Source: Willaertia magna (taxonomy: Eukaryota; Heterolobosea; Eutetramitea; Acrasida; Naegleriidae). Taken from it: a stretch of 37,952 nt of DNA. The translations under genes and the position numbers were made by a program. Under the pieces are notes generated by a model. The model made no database searches. It was given only the letters and a program-made list of their open reading frames with translations, and had not been told where the DNA came from. This document shows positions 27,791 through 37,760 of the stretch, piece after piece. Each line of letters begins with the position of its first letter. Positions within the stretch are counted from its first letter, which is position 1. The stretch covers positions 1 through 37,952 of the forward strand of contig CADWAF010004185.1 of assembly GCA_902984215.1 (NCBI GenBank), in the 5' to 3' direction.

Positions 27791-30400
27791 ATGAACTCAT
27801 TTACAACTACCCACAGGAACAGAGAAAAAGTTGAAGTGATTTGCAGGTTTAGACCTCAACTTCCGTATGAAATAGAGAAAGGAGGGGAGTACTGTATTGA
27901 GTTTGTAGGAAATGATACTGTTTATTTAAAAAATAAAGGATTGTATTTTACTTTTGATAGAATGTTTAATACCTTAACATCTCAAGATGATATTTTTGAA
28001 GCTTTGGGAAGACCGGCAATTGATGATTTAATTAAGGGATATAATTGTACTCTTTTATCGTACGGGCAAACTTCATCTGGAAAAACTTATTCAATGATGA
28101 ATTGTCCAACAAAACCAGCAACCCCCAATAAGGTAAGTACTGTTATTTGAGATAAATTACCAACTTCCTGAATTTAAGGATCAAAGAGGTTTAGCACCTA
28201 GACTTATAGATTTGTTGTTCGAGGCAATTGACAAGTCACCTAATTATATAGAGTTTACGGTGAAGGTTTGTTTTTACGAAGTTTACATGGAGAAAGTTTT
28301 TGATTTACTAGAACGTAAGTAGAGTACTAAGAGTTACATCTAAATATTGTATCAGACTCCAAAGGTCACCTAATTGTAAAAGAGGACACTAATGAAAAGG
28401 TTTTTTATGTAGAAAATTTGACAGAAATCTATGTTGGTTCTGAGCAAGAAGCTTTGAACTTACTAAAAATGGGAAACAAAAACAAAAAGATTTCGCAAAC
28501 TCGTAAGTATAGATATTCAATTTAAACTAACTTTTAAAAGAAATGAATAGAAATAGTAGTAGAAGTCATACAATTTTCAGTTTGTTGATTACTCAACTGG
28601 ACACAAGAAAATCACAGAAGATATATTCAAAACTCAACGTTGTTGACCTTGCAGGAAGTGAAAAAGTTTCCAAAACTGAAGCAACTGGAGTTAGATTAGA
28701 GGAGGCTAAGAACATCAACAAGAGCTTGGCCACCTTATCCAAGGTAATTAGTTGTTTAACAGACAAAAATGTAAGTACTTGTTGGCCCTAATTAAACTTA
28801 AAATTTAAAGAGTTCCCATATACCTTACCGGGAAAGCAAATTGACAAAGTTATTACAAGACGCAATCGGTGGAAATTCCAGAACAGCTCTTCTTGTTAAT
28901 TGCTCACCAAGCAATTTTAATGAGGAAGAAACTACATCAACACTCAGGTTTGGTACAGGAGCAAAATGCATAAAGAACAAACCTAAAGTTAATCTTGAGG
29001 CCAGCGATTCTGAGTTCAGAAAGCAACTATCGTTGGCCAAAGCAGAAATTGTAGAGTTAAAAGCAAGAAACTCAGCACTAGAGGCAGAGCTAAACGCCTT
29101 AAGAACCCACAACACAAGCAGCTCAGAAATTGAAAAAACAAAAGAACTTTACTTAAAAAAAATTGAGGAAAGAGACGAACTGTTGTCAGAAAAAGAGGAC
29201 GAATTGGATAGACTAAAATCAGAAATAGAAAACTATAAACATAAAGAAAATATAAATCATGAAAACCAAATTTCAGCTCTATCAGCCAGACTAACTGAAT
29301 ACAAGGAAAAGCACAAAAAAATACAGACTACAAACAAAACACTTTACGAAAATCTAGCAAGACAGGAAAAATTCAACACTGAAACTTTAACTAAAATAGT
29401 TCAATTACTTCAGAACGAAGAAAAGAGAAGCAAAGTGACAGAGTTTAAACGAATAATTAATATTGTAAATTTAGCTTTAGCAGAAATTAACAACCTTAAA
29501 AAGGACAAAAAGGACATGTCTGAAATGATTGGTACTATGGAAAAAGAACTGAATTATTATTATGATAAAATTTCATCTGCTCTTCTCAACTTTGCCTTTA
29601 GTCCGTCAATTAAAACAGAATCAAGAAAGGAAATAACAGAAAATCATGACTTAGATTCCTCAGGCAAGCTAGGTATTTATCCCAAACAAATGAGAGACTT
29701 TATGTTTATAATAGAAGAACAAAATAGAATTATAAGAAAGGAACTAGACGCTTTAATAGTGGAACATAATTCCTCTGTAAAATTGGACGAATTAAACAAT
29801 TTAAAAAGAATTGTTGAGAAGTGCAGCAGTTACTTGGACTTGGAAACAAGGGATATAATTACTGATTTTGACAAGGAATCAACTACTTCACCCCACAAAA
29901 AGAAAGTTGTTGTCCCACTTAAAGGCGGATTTAAAAAACTTCAACAACATTTGAGTAATTCCTTGTCCAACGAAGATGACGAAGCCCAACCACCAGAAAA
30001 TGAAATGTTGAAATGTGGTTACCTTTTCATTAAGGAAAGAGACAAAAAACAAAAGAAATTGGTTTGGAAACAGAAATGGTTTGTTTTGCACAGTACTACT
30101 CCATTCTTGAGCTGTTACAAGACACTTAAATCCATCACACGTAAAGAAATTCCAATAAACGAAAAATCCACAGTGGAAAGATACATTAAAGAGGAAGTAG
30201 AAAGGAGACTTGATTTTGACAGTAAGGGAGATGAAAATAAGTTTTGTTTCACCATTACAAACAAAGATGGAAAAATGTTTACACTGAAAGCAACCAACGA
30301 GGAAGAAAAAGAAGAATGGATAAGGCAACTTAATATTGTACTGCATTCCAATGACCTCCATCAAGAAAGTGAAGAAGAAGAAGAAAATAAAGCTCCTTAA
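27791..30400 (+). CDS. Kinesin with N-terminal motor, coiled coil and C-terminal PH domain, five exons
   Basis: The exons are 27791-28132, 28179-28314, 28356-28502, 28541-28770 and 28811-30400, separated by introns of 46, 41, 38 and 40 nt, all with donor GTAAGT. The product is 814 aa. Motor at about 10-345: P-loop GQTSSGKT (92-99), switch I NRNSSRSH (211-218), switch II DLAGSE (244-249), NKSLATL, then PYRESKLTKLLQDAIGGNSR. The motor blocks look like conventional (kinesin-1) heavy chains. A Lys/Glu-rich coiled coil follows to about 600. Residues about 685-800 form a PH domain (KCGYLFIKERDK, WKQKWFVLH, ATNEEEKEEWIRQL). PH tails that bind phosphoinositides are known from kinesin-3 cargo carriers, so the motor/tail pairing is notable. 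It probably moves membrane cargo along microtubules (inference). Without the introns the motor would be broken in five places. Confidence 0.95.
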
Positions 30401-30484
30401 TTTTAACAACAATCTTTAAATGCAATTAATTATAATTTCTACTGCTTCAATTAACTGTTACAATTTAAAATTTCACAAAAAAAA

Positions 30485-31717
30485 ATGCAACAAAATAATT
30501 TTGAAGAGAAGATGAATAAAATTTTAGAGAAAATAGATGAAGTAGATAAAGAAAGACTGGGCGAAAGTTATAATGATTCCAACAAGTCAACAACAGTACC
30601 ATTAAACTTTCCGAAAGGTTTAACATTAGATGACATGTCTTTTTGGCTTAATTATAAACAAAATATAGATTATACACAACCATCACTCTTTTCTTTACCA
30701 CAAAAACAACCAACAAGAAGAAAAATAAAAGCAGCACCATCTACAAATAATAAAATAAATAATAAATCAACAACATTAATTGAAGAGATACCTAAAGAAG
30801 AAGAAGAAATTAAGAAAGAAAAGATATTTTGTATAAAAAGAAAGAGACAAGAAGAACCATTAGAAACATTTTATATTCCATCAATTCAACAACAAAATAT
30901 AAAGAAAACAAAAACTAAAATAGAAGATGAATTAACAAATAAATTACAAAAACAATTAGTTGTTACACAAAAGAAAGAAGAAATAAATAATGAAATTATA
31001 ATTAAAGAAAATAAAGTTGATAACTCAATAATAACATTACCAAAAAAAGAAGAAGAAAAAGTTTTAAAAGAAATTGTAAAAGAAGTTAAAAAAGTAGAAG
31101 AAGAAAATACTATTCAAATACCATTATATAAATTTACATTATTAAAAAGAACAAATTTAAAAGAAAAGAGTAAAATAGATAATGAAAATATGAAAAGAGA
31201 AAGAATGAAAGAACACGAAAAGAAATTAAAAGAAAAGAGATTATTAAGAATTAATGAAAAGAGAAAAGAAGGAGATAATGAAATTATTGAATTAAGTTTT
31301 ATTACAAAAGAAGAAAATAAAGAATTAATATCTCCTTATGAAGGATTACTATCTGAAGTATATGGAGTAGAAGCAACAAAAGAATTAACTGATGATGAAG
31401 AATATGAATATGATTATTATAAAATTGAAACAACTACAACAGAAGATGAAAGAATTAATAATATCATGGAAGATGATGAAATAATAAGATTTGAAAGTTT
31501 TGATGATCAATTATGGTTAGAAAATAATTATTTATTAGAATATGATACAAGTGATAATGAATCATATGATAGTGAAGATTCAAATGATTCAAATAATCCA
31601 AATTATGAATATCCTGAAGAAAGAGATAGTAGTGATGATGATGAATATGAAATAGATGATATTAATGGTGAATACTTTGATGATAGTGAAGATAATGATG
31701 AAATGGAATATGATTAA
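30485..31717 (+). CDS. IWR1/SLC7A6OS-like factor
   Basis: The product is 410 aa, very Lys/Glu/Asn-rich. The box IFCIKRKRQEEPLETFYIP (about 114-132) matches the LRIKRKR-EP box of Iwr1/SLC7A6OS. The acidic C-terminus contains YDSEDSNDSNNPNYEYPEE, matching the DeDSN...N.YP-E motif of the Iwr1 family. In yeast Iwr1 carries assembled RNA polymerase II into the nucleus and is itself exported. The first 110 residues are extra relative to the yeast protein. The call rests on the two short motifs, so it is moderate. Its stop overlaps the stop of the convergent PHAF1 gene in a TTAA. Confidence 0.7.
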   Translation: MQQNNFEEKMNKILEKIDEVDKERLGESYNDSNKSTTVPLNFPKGLTLDDMSFWLNYKQNIDYTQPSLFSLPQKQPTRRKIKAAPSTNNKINNKSTTLIEEIPKEEEEIKKEKIFCIKRKRQEEPLETFYIPSIQQQNIKKTKTKIEDELTNKLQKQLVVTQKKEEINNEIIIKENKVDNSIITLPKKEEEKVLKEIVKEVKKVEEENTIQIPLYKFTLLKRTNLKEKSKIDNENMKRERMKEHEKKLKEKRLLRINEKRKEGDNEIIELSFITKEENKELISPYEGLLSEVYGVEATKELTDDEEYEYDYYKIETTTTEDERINNIMEDDEIIRFESFDDQLWLENNYLLEYDTSDNESYDSEDSNDSNNPNYEYPEERDSSDDDEYEIDDINGEYFDDSEDNDEMEYD

Positions 31718-33148
31718 TTATCTCTAAATAAAGTAATTGAATTAATATGATCACTATTTGTCATTATTTCAAAAATACAATTTTTGTAAGCATAAAATTT
31801 TGTTCCACCAAATGGATTATTTGCTTTTGTATGATCATTTACAATAGGTTTACTACAAATAATATCTTTTAAATAATTATTTTGTATATTATTAAACTTA
31901 TCATCTGGTGTAATATATTTATTATCCTCTTCCTTATTTGTAAATTCTTTAACATTTAAAATAAAATTACACTTTACATAATTATTAAAATCTACACTTC
32001 CAGGAAAGTTAGTATGTAAAATAATCTTCTGTACACAATGTAAAGTACCATGAAACATTATATCAATACCTAATGAAAAGTAATTATAAAAATAATCATT
32101 TCCAACACTTTTTAATTCATATGTATGAATAGTGTTGTTTACATCTTGTTGTTGTTGTTGTTGACCTGCACCAACTGCATGAATTTTTAATTTATCATTT
32201 CTTTTATAATAAACTCTATCTGGTGGACCTAAAATCATTAAAACATCTTGTGTTGAATATCCAAACTTTACTTTTTTATTTCTATTTTTAAATAAAATAT
32301 ATTTCCCTAAAAATACTTCAATTGGTTCAAAATAAAAATCAATTTCCTCTGACAATTTCTTTTTCATTTGATTCTTTTTCTTTTCAATATTTTGTTCAGC
32401 ATCGTTTATATTATTATTTACAATAGTAGTTAATGTTGTTGGTGGTAATTTTGGTTTTTTTAAATCATGTCCATGAAATAAATAAATTGTTGTTGCTATT
32501 GGAGTTGTATTATTTGGGAATTCCATTGGTATTTGATCTTTATTTTTATAAAGGTTAATATAGGTTGAAGGGATTGGAAAGACAAATGTTAATCCTGGAT
32601 AGGTTAATATATAACTATTAGTTTTATCATCAAATTCACCTGGATAGGTAGGTCCAAATACTTGATAAATACTTTTATTTATTAATATCATTATTATAAT
32701 TAATAACTTACTTTACAAAACTAGCATCAATTGTTGGACCACTAAAATAAATACCACTATAAGATAATTTAACTTTTGTAACATCATTAATTTGAATTAA
32801 TTTTAATCTTTGAGTTTTTGATTCAAAATATAAAATAATATCTTCTTCAACTATTTTAACTAAAATATCATTATTTAATGGATTTTTATCATTATATAAA
32901 ATATCTACTTTATTCATTTGATTATCATCTATTGTAATAATACTAAATGTTGGATCATCTATTTTTAATTTATTAATAGATGATGAATTATTATTATTTG
33001 GTTGATGAATATAAACTAATTCAGATGATTTTGGTAATTTATTCATTTGATCAACATAATGTTTTAAATATTGAATTGCTTCGGAAATGGGCATTCCTAT
33101 CCTAAAATTACCCATACTATAGCCTGGTTCAACTGTCAATGTTAGCAT
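31714..33148 (-). CDS. PHAF1: PHAF1 (UPF0183/C16orf70) homologue, two exons
   Basis: Exon 1 is 33148-32712 and exon 2 is 32671-31714. The 40-nt intron (32711-32672) has donor GTAAGT and acceptor AAAAG. The product is 464 aa. N-terminus MLTLTVEPGYSMGNFRIGM with SEAIQYLKHY, then ILYFESKTQRLKLIQINDVT and VKLSYSGIYF. Across the junction it reads VNIYQVFGPTYPGEF. The second part carries LGKYILF, YSTQDVLMILGPPDRVYYK, NDYFYNYFSLGID, LHTNFPGSVDFN, NPFGGTKFYAY and SDHINSITL. All match the human protein, which binds PI3P on phagophores as a partner of BCAS3 in autophagy. It is slightly longer than the human protein because of Asn- and Gln-rich insertions, including (TTG)6-encoded Gln6. The splice is needed to join the two halves. 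Confidence 0.95.
32146..32163 (-). repeat. (TTG)6 microsatellite encoding Gln6 in PHAF1
   Basis: Six TTG triplets on the plus strand (CAA codons on minus) make a Gln6 run in a probable loop of the protein. Confidence 0.9.
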
Positions 33149-33297
33149 TTTTTTTTAATATTACAACATTCTAATAAAAGATTATTATTGGAAGAACTGC
33201 AGACAAGATCCATCTTGTAAAAGAAAGAAAAGGAACAATTATTTAAATAAATTTGTATTTACAAATAATAAATTACAAAGGGGTGGATGGCCAATAG

Positions 33298-35394
33298 TTA
33301 TTGTGACATCATTCTCTCAGTTCTACTTCCACCATTGGCTGCATTTGTTGTTGTACTTTCTTTATTAGTAATACTACTTGTACTAAATTCATAGAATGCT
33401 TCAGATAATTTAAAGTTATCTGCATTAATTTCAGCCATTCTAATAATTCTAGTATTTGTCTTGTTATTTAACATTTGTACTGGAATATGAATTTTTACAG
33501 ATGTTTTAGTTGTGTCAAAATCTTTTGCTGAGAATTCAAAATTCTTCTTTTTTGGATCAGCTAGTAATGGATAAATATAAGGACAGAATAAATGTAATTC
33601 ATTCTTTGATTCGTCAGTTTCTGTTGGGACATAGACTCTTGCCTTTTCATATTTGTGTTTCTTTAATATTACTCTCTTTGATAAAACATCTGGAGATATT
33701 GCCATCATTTGTTTATTATTACTATCTATTGGATGTTTTGTAGAATTGTTACTGTAATACTTTCCAATATGAATTTCTTCTTCATTATTGGTTTTATCAA
33801 TTGTTGATTGAGTATTATGGAATGAGAAATGTCTTTTCATTTGTTGTGGATAGTAAACATCATAATGAGCCATTCCATCAGTATTAAATTGGAAACCAAA
33901 ATGATTTAAATCATCCACAGAATTATTATCAGTAATAATATTTTCACTTTCTTTTTCAATTAATGGTGTATCTTCTTTTTCACTATAATTTCTCTTTTGT
34001 TTAATAATTACTTCTCTATTATTTTGTCTATTAACACTAGTATTATTTTCAACAGATTGATTAAATGATTGTAAAACTCTTCCCATAGTTCTTGTTTGAA
34101 TTGGTTGTTGAGGAATATTGTTATTATTGTATTGATTAGAAAAGAATAAAGTTCTGTATTCTCCTCCAGTAAAGTATACCAATGCGCCCATAACCATAAA
34201 GAAACCAATAAACAATGCCAATGAAAATATTGATCTTCTATTATTATTAGTTGTGACAGTTGAAATTGTGTTGTCACTTATTTGAGCAAATTCATTATCT
34301 TCACCCATCATTAAAGTGTCATTTAAAAAGGCATCACTTTGTATATCTAAAGTACATGACGGTTGTTCTAATAATTTATTTCTAAGCATTTCATTCTCCT
34401 TAACTACCTTATTATATTTACCTTCAAGATTACTGTATTTTTCTTTAAGTTTTTCATATTTTTCTCTAGTATTTCTTTCTTTCTCTTCTAACTCTTCGTT
34501 CTTTTCTCTTAATTCTTCAAGTTCTTTCTTCTTTTTTTCTCTTGAAAGTTTTGCTGTTTGTCTATTTCGTAAACGTTTCTTTTCTTCACGTTGTTCTTTT
34601 GTTAATTCGTTATTTGGTTTATTAATTAAATCATTTAAACGTAGATTATCAGATTCAATTTCATCTTGTTTTCTTCTTTTGACTGATTTCTTTCTTTGTC
34701 TTTCTTCATCAGATGATGAATTTGCGACTTTAACTGAAGATGGTGTTTCCTTTGTTGTCTTCTTCTTTTTCTTCTTTTGTTTTGTAGTTTCATCTTCAGA
34801 ACTTGTTAAAGCAATACTATTATTAGATGGGCTACTAACAGAAATAGTTGAACTGTTACTCTTATCATCATTCTTCAATGTTGCCTTATTGTCTATAACA
34901 ACAGTGTTACTGTTATTTGTTGGTGAGTGGCTAGTATTACTGGAGTAAGGTGAAACAACAACAGCCACAGGTGCAGACACATTAGTTTGTTGTACAGGCA
35001 CAGTTCCGAATACGTTCATTGGGATATTAAATCCACCAAATGGTGCTACGGAAGTATTACTACCAACAGGGTTAATAGTATTTGAGAGCGAATCATAGTA
35101 AAGAGCAAAAGGACCGTATGGGAATTGAACATTAGAAGCGAAAGGTTGTTGTTGGAACATTACATTGGTACTGTCAAAGTTAAATTGATTCATCATGTTA
35201 GTATTGTTATTTACATTATTTCCTTCACTTCCACTACTCTCCAAAGGGGAATGGTCACCACCTATTGGCAAATCTACAGGATTAAAATAATCTTCAAGAT
35301 TATTATTATTTTCATCATCTTGAAGCAAAAAATCGAATTCATTGATAGGATCCGATGAAAGAGATCCAAATGTTTGATTGTTTCTGTTATTCAT
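33298..35394 (-). CDS. Membrane-tethered bZIP transcription factor (ATF6/bZIP28-like layout)
   Basis: The product is 698 aa. The N-terminus is Asn/Ser-rich and acidic (a probable activation region), then a basic Lys-rich stretch. A bZIP basic region at about 268-295 (KKRLRNRQTAKLSREKKKKE) is followed by a zipper to about 340. One transmembrane helix follows at about 388-408 (SIFSLALFIGFFMVMGALVYF). About 290 residues lie after it, with R-x-hydrophobic-x sites close to the membrane (RTLF at 414, RVLQ at 439). The order bZIP - membrane helix - C-terminal lumenal region is that of ATF6, CREB3 and plant bZIP28, which are freed from the ER by S1P/S2P cleavage in stress. The C-terminal part is Asn-rich and otherwise unassigned. 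Regulated proteolysis is inferred from the layout. Confidence 0.9.
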   Translation of the reverse strand: MNNRNNQTFGSLSSDPINEFDFLLQDDENNNNLEDYFNPVDLPIGGDHSPLESSGSEGNNVNNNTNMMNQFNFDSTNVMFQQQPFASNVQFPYGPFALYYDSLSNTINPVGSNTSVAPFGGFNIPMNVFGTVPVQQTNVSAPVAVVVSPYSSNTSHSPTNNSNTVVIDNKATLKNDDKSNSSTISVSSPSNNSIALTSSEDETTKQKKKKKKTTKETPSSVKVANSSSDEERQRKKSVKRRKQDEIESDNLRLNDLINKPNNELTKEQREEKKRLRNRQTAKLSREKKKKELEELREKNEELEEKERNTREKYEKLKEKYSNLEGKYNKVVKENEMLRNKLLEQPSCTLDIQSDAFLNDTLMMGEDNEFAQISDNTISTVTTNNNRRSIFSLALFIGFFMVMGALVYFTGGEYRTLFFSNQYNNNNIPQQPIQTRTMGRVLQSFNQSVENNTSVNRQNNREVIIKQKRNYSEKEDTPLIEKESENIITDNNSVDDLNHFGFQFNTDGMAHYDVYYPQQMKRHFSFHNTQSTIDKTNNEEEIHIGKYYSNNSTKHPIDSNNKQMMAISPDVLSKRVILKKHKYEKARVYVPTETDESKNELHLFCPYIYPLLADPKKKNFEFSAKDFDTTKTSVKIHIPVQMLNNKTNTRIIRMAEINADNFKLSEAFYEFSTSSITNKESTTTNAANGGSRTERMMSQ

Positions 35395-35664
35395 GTCTAT
35401 TTGAAAATGAAGAAAGCACCAAGCCTACTGAATGGTGTTTGTTAGAAGGATGGTTCTATCTAGAAAATGAAATTTTTTTTTCTATTAGGCCTGAAGTAAA
35501 CGAACACGTTTTCAGTTTTAAAAATAAATTGAAGCTATCGCAGACTTCAAATTGAGCGCCTTTAAAAATTGATAGAAATCCCTTTCTTTTTAAACAAAAA
35601 TCAAACTCAGTTTTATAAACATTTCTACAATTTAATTTTTAACTAATTTATAAAATTACAATTA

Positions 35665-35991
35665 TTATAATATTGCTTTGTCTTCTTCAAGTTGCACTCT
35701 TCCTATTGCCATACCCTTCATCTTTTGTTTTGCATAATCAGATTTATGGAAATAATTAAACTTCTCTGAAGCATCTCTATGTTTATATTCATTTAACCAA
35801 CTTGGTCCACCAGGATGTCCATATCCGAACCCTGTGAAATCTACTATATATCCATTTATTATTAGCCAACAATCAACTTGTATATCGGTTGTCTTTAGGA
35901 AAGGAAGATTATCTCCTTCCACTGTGGTAGTTTGATCCATTGTTATGCAACAATATCGTTTTGAATTTTTTAAGTGTTCTAATTGGTCCAT
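35665..35991 (-). CDS. Cytochrome b5-like heme-binding domain protein
   Basis: The frame runs from an ATG at 35991 (108 aa); an ATG at 35940 gives 91 aa and is the more natural start for a separate gene. The core WLIINGYIVDFTGFGYGHPGG has the W..I.G.VYD.T.F..HPGG signature with the first haem His. FHKSDYAKQKMKGMAIGRV supplies the second His and the conserved ending. The spacing between the two is about the usual length. It lacks a C-terminal membrane tail, so it is soluble or a domain of a larger protein. Its 5' end overlaps the end of the F-box/LRR gene on the same strand in another frame, and an in-frame fusion by a 49-nt intron is possible (see findings). The function is probably electron transfer or ligand binding. 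Confidence 0.8.
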   Translation of the reverse strand: MDQLEHLKNSKRYCCITMDQTTTVEGDNLPFLKTTDIQVDCWLIINGYIVDFTGFGYGHPGGPSWLNEYKHRDASEKFNYFHKSDYAKQKMKGMAIGRVQLEEDKAIL

Positions 35992-37666
35992 CTAAACACG
36001 TTTGGAAATATTTATGAATATCCCCGAAGTTGTCCATTACAAATTTTGTTCGTCTGGTTATGGAGCTTTTGGCTGCTAGGGTGGAGACTTCTTTCTTTGT
36101 TTTTAAATTTAAATTACGCAATTTAAGTCTATTTAATTTATCCATATTTAATAAATAATCTCCCTTTTTTAATAATTGTGGGCTACTATAAATATCAACT
36201 AGATTAAGATTTACTAATGGCTCTAAATATTCCTCCTTTATATTGTTACAATAATGCAGTAATAATTCCTTTAAATTAATTAATTTTTTAAAACATTTTC
36301 CAGTTATGTTTGGACAAAATACAATGTTTAATTGTGTTAAATTGTATAAATTTTGTAAATGGTCATCTTTGAAATTTGGTGAATCATATAAATATAATTC
36401 TGTTAAAGTTGGTAGATTTAATAAACAAGTACCAATAACACTATCACAATTATTTAATTGTAAAGTCTTCAATTGTTTTAAATTAATTAAATATTCATCT
36501 TTTACATTATTTGTACTTATTGTGTCAATAAAAAATCTTTCTAAATTTGTTAAATTTAATAAAAATTCACCAGAAATTGAAGGGCATTGAGTGAATGACA
36601 AATACTTCAAATTAGTTAAATTTTGTAAATGTTTATCTGAAATATTTAAATCTGTAAAGTGTAGATCTTCTAATTTATTTAAATATTGAAAGCATTCACC
36701 ATTTAAATTTTGACAGTTACGAATATATAATCTTCTTAAATTCTTTAAATTTTTAAAAGAGTCATCTGTTAATTTTTCATTTTTAGAAATATTTAATTTT
36801 TCTAAATTTGTAAAATTTAATAAACACTTTCCATTAAAGTTTATACAATCGACAACAGTTAACTCTGTTAAATTTACTAAATTTGTAAAACAATTATTTT
36901 CTTCTGGTAAAATAGTTCCTGAAATGTCCAATGTTGTTAATTTTGTTAAATTTTTAAAATTTTCTTCATTAATATTTTCTAAATCAATAGATAAATATTC
37001 TAAATTGGTTAATTTTTCTAAAAAATTTGAATTATAATTGGGATAATAATTGTGAATTGTTAAATGTTTTAAATTAATGATATTTTCAATATTTTTTGTA
37101 AAGTCATCTTCTTTAATAGAATGTTCAAAATGTAATTTAATTAATTTCTTAAAGTTTTGTAAACATTCACCTGAAATGTCAGTAGGACCTACAACAATTA
37201 ATTCTTGTAAATTATTTAAGTAATTTAAACAATCATCTTTAATTGTACAACGTGCTATATTTAAAATTTTTAATTTTTGTTGTAAATTAACTAAAGTACT
37301 TTGTTGTAAATTACTATTTTTTATTTTCAATTCTTCTAATAATGATAAATTAGGAAAAATAAAATCTTTTGGTAATTTTTGAATTTCTAAATATTTTAAA
37401 TATTTAAATTTATTTAATAAATTAAAATCATTATTTTCTTGTGTAATATTTAAATTTTGTAATTTAAATAAATAAGATGGTAGTTTTTCATTTAAACAAA
37501 TTATAACTTCTTTTTTAAATATTTCATTTCGTAAAATAGTCTCATTATCATTTAAAATGTTGTTATAAACAAATTTATTGATCTGAAATAAATGGATATA
37601 ATCTTTAACGTTATTTAAATATTCACCAATTGTTGAGAGAATGTCTGGTGTTAAGAAATGTTCCAT
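35909..37666 (-). CDS. F-box-like/leucine-rich repeat protein
   Basis: The product is 585 aa from the ATG at 37666. The N-terminus (FLTPDILSTIGEYLNNVKDYIHLFQINKFVY) has the shape of an F-box. From about residue 65 come some fifteen LRR units of about 23-25 residues built on L..L.L.+L....N/C (for example LTNLEYLSIDLENI, LTKLTTLDISGTIL, LKNLRRLYIRNCQNL, LTNLKYLSFTQCPSI). These are typical of FBXL-type SCF adaptors. The end (SSITRRTKFVMDNFGDIHKY and on) leaves the LRR pattern and overlaps the cytochrome b5-like frame. If the 49-nt intron suggested in the findings is real, this tail would not be translated as shown. The target is unknown. Confidence 0.85.
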   Translation of the reverse strand: MEHFLTPDILSTIGEYLNNVKDYIHLFQINKFVYNNILNDNETILRNEIFKKEVIICLNEKLPSYLFKLQNLNITQENNDFNLLNKFKYLKYLEIQKLPKDFIFPNLSLLEELKIKNSNLQQSTLVNLQQKLKILNIARCTIKDDCLNYLNNLQELIVVGPTDISGECLQNFKKLIKLHFEHSIKEDDFTKNIENIINLKHLTIHNYYPNYNSNFLEKLTNLEYLSIDLENINEENFKNLTKLTTLDISGTILPEENNCFTNLVNLTELTVVDCINFNGKCLLNFTNLEKLNISKNEKLTDDSFKNLKNLRRLYIRNCQNLNGECFQYLNKLEDLHFTDLNISDKHLQNLTNLKYLSFTQCPSISGEFLLNLTNLERFFIDTISTNNVKDEYLINLKQLKTLQLNNCDSVIGTCLLNLPTLTELYLYDSPNFKDDHLQNLYNLTQLNIVFCPNITGKCFKKLINLKELLLHYCNNIKEEYLEPLVNLNLVDIYSSPQLLKKGDYLLNMDKLNRLKLRNLNLKTKKEVSTLAAKSSITRRTKFVMDNFGDIHKYFQTCLDGPIRTLKKFKTILLHNNGSNYHSGRR

Positions 37667-37760
37667 TTTTTTTTAAATGTTTTTCACTTATCTTGACTGA
37701 CTTTTGATTTATTAAGATTTCACACATTACAATAAATAAAGTGTTACATACTATTATTTA

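Noticed and set aside
29888..30412. Minus-strand 174-aa open frame
   Set aside because: Antisense to the kinesin coiled coil and PH region; Phe-rich reflection of Lys-rich codons.
34316..34948. Plus-strand 210-aa open frame
   Set aside because: Lies antisense to the bZIP gene and is made of Phe/Ser/Leu runs, the mirror of Lys/Glu/Asn-rich coding; no domain.
35355..35555. Plus-strand 66-aa open frame reaching into the region before the bZIP start
   Set aside because: Begins inside the bZIP coding sequence on the other strand, has no domain, and crosses the probable promoter.
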